A stretch of DNA of 7,796 bases from Acidimicrobiia bacterium (GTDB lineage Bacteria > Actinomycetota > Acidimicrobiia > IMCC26256 > JAENVU01), in assembly GCA_025357995.1 (NCBI GenBank), contig JANYLF010000129.1:1-7796 (forward strand), given 5' to 3'. Within the stretch, counting starts at the first letter, position 1. Each line of letters begins with the position of its first letter. Position numbers and translations under genes: made by a program. Positions 5,688 through 7,796 of the stretch are shown in pieces. The notes under the pieces are model-generated. The model saw only the letters and a list, made by a program, of their open reading frames with translations. It was not told the DNA's origin and did not search any database.

Positions 5688-7796
5688 CTACGGATCCTTG
5701 GGGAGTCCGAGCACGCGCTCGCCGATGATGTTGCGTTGGATCTCGCTCGTGCCGCCGGCGATCGTGAGGTTCCGAGTGAAGAGAAACTGGTGCGACCATC
5801 CCATCGCCGCGCCGTCGAAGATCGCCGCATCGGCTCCACACAACGCGAGGCCCACCTCCTGCACGCGCTGGTCATGCTCGACGCCGAGCAGCTTGCGCAC
5901 CGATGCCTCCGACCCCGACGGATCCGCGCCACCCAGCGCGGAAAGCATGAGCCGGTACCCGAGCACCGACAGCGCGTAGTCACGCGCCACCAAGTCGCCC
6001 GCATCGGCGAGTGTCGCGGTGTCCGTCGTGAGGTCCCGCTCGCGCACGAGATCGAGGACGCCGCGCACGCCGCGACCGATCGTCGAGCCACTCCCCATGA
6101 AGACGCGCTCATTCGCGAGCGACGTGCGCGTGGCGCGCCAACCGTCGTGCTCCCGGCCGACGAGACAGTCGTCCGGCACGAAGACATCATCGAAGAACAC
6201 CTCGTTGAAGAAGGCGTGGCCGGTGAGCTCCCGCAACGGACGGATGTCGATGCCCGGCGTTGCCATATCGAGCATGAAGAACGAGATGCCCTCGTGTTTC
6301 GGCGACTCCGGATCGGTGCGGGCGAGGAGAATTCCCCAACTCGCCTCCTTCGCCATCGACGTCCACACCTTCTGGCCGTTGACGAGCCACCCACCCTCAA
6401 TCCGTTCGGCGCGAGTCGACAACCCCGCGAGATCCGACCCGGCGCCGGGCTCGCTGAACAGCTGGCACCAACTGATGTCACCGTGCAGCGTGGGCGGGAT
6501 CCACCGCTGCTGCTGCTCGGTCGTGCCGTAGACCATCAGCGGCGGAAGCGCCCAGGCTCCGATCATCAGACTCGGTTTCCGGACTTTGGCGGCGCGGAAC
6601 TCCTCGTCGATCACGAGCTGTTCGATCGCACCGGCGTCGCGACCCCACGGCCGCGGCCATTGTGGCGCGAGGTAGCCGTCGTCCGCGAGTCGTCGCCGCA
6701 ACGCGACATCGTCGAGTCCGTCGAGGGTGGTGAGGAACTCGCGCACTTCCACGCGCACCGGCGCCGCGACCTCGGGGAGATCAACGACGAGCCTCCGCAC
6801 CGCTCCACCCAGCGCGTGCTCCGCGCACCGGATGCGCCAGCAGGACGATGTACCGATGAGCGCACGCGTCGTGATCGCGCGCCGCAGGTAGACGTGGGCG
6901 TCGTGCTCCCACGTGAACCCGATCCCGCCGAGAACCTGCACGCAGTCCTTGGCAGTTTCGAAGAACGCGTCGATCGTGAGGGCCCCGGCGGCGGCCGCGG
7001 TGAGCGCCGACGTGTCGGGATCGTCGACCCCGCGCGCCGCGTCCCAGACCGCGGCACGTGCCAACTCGGTGCGCGCCAGCATGTTGGCGCAGCGGTGCTT
7101 GACGCCTTGGAACTGGCCGATCGGACGTCCAAATTGACGACGATCCCGCGCGTACTCCGCGGCCGTGTCCACACACCACTGCGACGCGCCCACCGCGTCG
7201 GCCGCGAACAGCACGACCGCGAGATCGCGCACACTGGACTCGGTCACGGTCGTCAATCGCCGCGACAACGGAATATCAGCGTCGACCGTGATCTCGGCCA
7301 CGCGCCGAGTGAGATCGACGGTCGGAAGTTCCTTGGCGTCGAACTCACCCGCGAGCAACACGACCCACGCGTCGCCCACGTTCGCGACGACAAGTTCGCT
7401 GAGGTGACCCGACAGCACGGGCGCGAGGGTGCCGGCCACGTGCAGCCGACCGTCGCGCTCCTCGGCGCGCAATGCACCCGTCAACGCGACCGTGCCGACG
7501 AACCCCGCGGCCGCGAGCCCGGAGAGATACTCGGAGGCATGCGGATCGCCCGCGTCGCACGCGCGTTGCAACACCGCCGCCGCGAGCGCGTGCCCGAGCA
7601 ACGGGCCGGGTGCGCACGCCCGTCCGAGTTCCTCGAGGACCACCACCAGCTCGACCAGCGACGCGCCCTCACCCGCGTGCTGCTCGTGCACGTGCAGGCC
7701 GGGCCAACCCTGAGCCGCGAGTTCCTGCCAGAACGGCGGCAGCGACTCGGACTCGGCATCCAGCATCGCCCGCGGCACCGACGGCGGGCAGTGGCG
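5688..7796 (-). CDS. Fused two-module acyl-CoA dehydrogenase, FadE34/ChsE3-like (5' end off window)
   Basis: Flavoenzyme expected to introduce the 2,3-double bond in an acyl-CoA. Two acyl-CoA dehydrogenase modules lie in one chain, numbered here from GTG 7778. Module 1 (about 1-330) has RDRRQFGRPIGQFQ (211-224) and GGIGFTWEHDAHVYLRRA (284-301) but no SEPGAGSD motif. Module 2 (about 340-696) has FSEPGAGSDL (441-450), NGQKVWTS and AGGTSEIQRNIIGERVLGLP (674-693), but no RQFG motif. The modules are thus complementary, like the two subunits of heteromeric ChsE enzymes, and resemble the fused FadE34/ChsE3 of mycobacteria, which acts on steroid side-chain acyl-CoA. The MCAD-type Glu position in the GTSEIQR loop is Gly675; Glu557 (LANERVF) is the likely base, as in isovaleryl-CoA dehydrogenase. 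GTG 7778 is probably internal: HCPPSVPRAML reads through to the edge without a stop and matches a typical helix, so some N-terminal residues are missing. The reading is otherwise intact. Confidence 0.93.
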   Translation of the reverse strand, partial: RHCPPSVPRAMLDAESESLPPFWQELAAQGWPGLHVHEQHAGEGASLVELVVVLEELGRACAPGPLLGHALAAAVLQRACDAGDPHASEYLSGLAAAGFVGTVALTGALRAEERDGRLHVAGTLAPVLSGHLSELVVANVGDAWVVLLAGEFDAKELPTVDLTRRVAEITVDADIPLSRRLTTVTESSVRDLAVVLFAADAVGASQWCVDTAAEYARDRRQFGRPIGQFQGVKHRCANMLARTELARAAVWDAARGVDDPDTSALTAAAAGALTIDAFFETAKDCVQVLGGIGFTWEHDAHVYLRRAITTRALIGTSSCWRIRCAEHALGGAVRRLVVDLPEVAAPVRVEVREFLTTLDGLDDVALRRRLADDGYLAPQWPRPWGRDAGAIEQLVIDEEFRAAKVRKPSLMIGAWALPPLMVYGTTEQQQRWIPPTLHGDISWCQLFSEPGAGSDLAGLSTRAERIEGGWLVNGQKVWTSMAKEASWGILLARTDPESPKHEGISFFMLDMATPGIDIRPLRELTGHAFFNEVFFDDVFVPDDCLVGREHDGWRATRTSLANERVFMGSGSTIGRGVRGVLDLVRERDLTTDTATLADAGDLVARDYALSVLGYRLMLSALGGADPSGSEASVRKLLGVEHDQRVQEVGLALCGADAAIFDGAAMGWSHQFLFTRNLTIAGGTSEIQRNIIGERVLGLPKDP

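Noticed and set aside
5489..6481. 330-codon minus-strand frame overlapping the acyl-CoA dehydrogenase and lipoprotein genes
   Set aside because: Ser/Arg-rich low-complexity translation across two real genes in another frame.
1..7796. tRNA, rRNA, CRISPR array, insertion sequence or attachment site
   Set aside because: No direct-repeat spacer pattern, transposase frame, terminal inverted repeats or tRNA-like cloverleaf was seen; nearly all the window is coding.

Overview
The window is GC-rich, tightly packed bacterial chromosome. Codon use, 4-bp stop/start overlaps and gene content suggest an actinomycete-type Actinomycetota. An acidimicrobial lineage is my best guess, inferred from gene families alone; no rRNA or other phylogenetic marker is present.

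Layout. (1) Left edge, minus strand, 349 to 1: the first 116 codons of a polytopic GT-C/GT39-like glycosyltransferase that runs off the window. (2) Positions 350-407: a divergent intergenic region with a perfect 7-bp-arm palindrome just upstream of a good ribosome binding site. (3) 408-1418, plus strand: a D-isomer-specific 2-hydroxyacid dehydrogenase whose 3' end overlaps the next gene, convergently, by 24 bp. (4) From the right edge down to 1395, all on the minus strand, a co-directional series in transcription order: fused two-module acyl-CoA dehydrogenase (5' end off the window), secreted lipoprotein beta-propeller, MaoC-type enoyl-CoA hydratase, DUF35 protein A, carboxymuconolactone-decarboxylase-like (CMD-like) protein, DUF35 protein B, thiolase-fold lipid-transfer protein/aldolase. 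The last five genes are separated by 16 bp or less or overlap by 4 bp, so they are very likely one operon. The lipoprotein and dehydrogenase are separated by gaps of only 48 and 57 bp and may share the transcript.

How they may work together. Acyl-CoA dehydrogenase, MaoC hydratase, DUF35 protein and thiolase-like protein without the nucleophilic cysteine are the parts of the dehydrogenation-hydration-retroaldol scheme known from actinobacterial steroid side-chain removal (ChsE/FadE34, ChsH1-ChsH2, Ltp2). The simplest reading is that the cluster shortens a branched or steroid-like acyl-CoA by aldol cleavage. The substrate is not proven by the sequence. Two features do not fit the textbook set: a CMD-like protein without the CxxC pair lies between the two DUF35 genes, and a secreted, cysteine-rich eight-repeat propeller lies between the dehydrogenase and hydratase genes.
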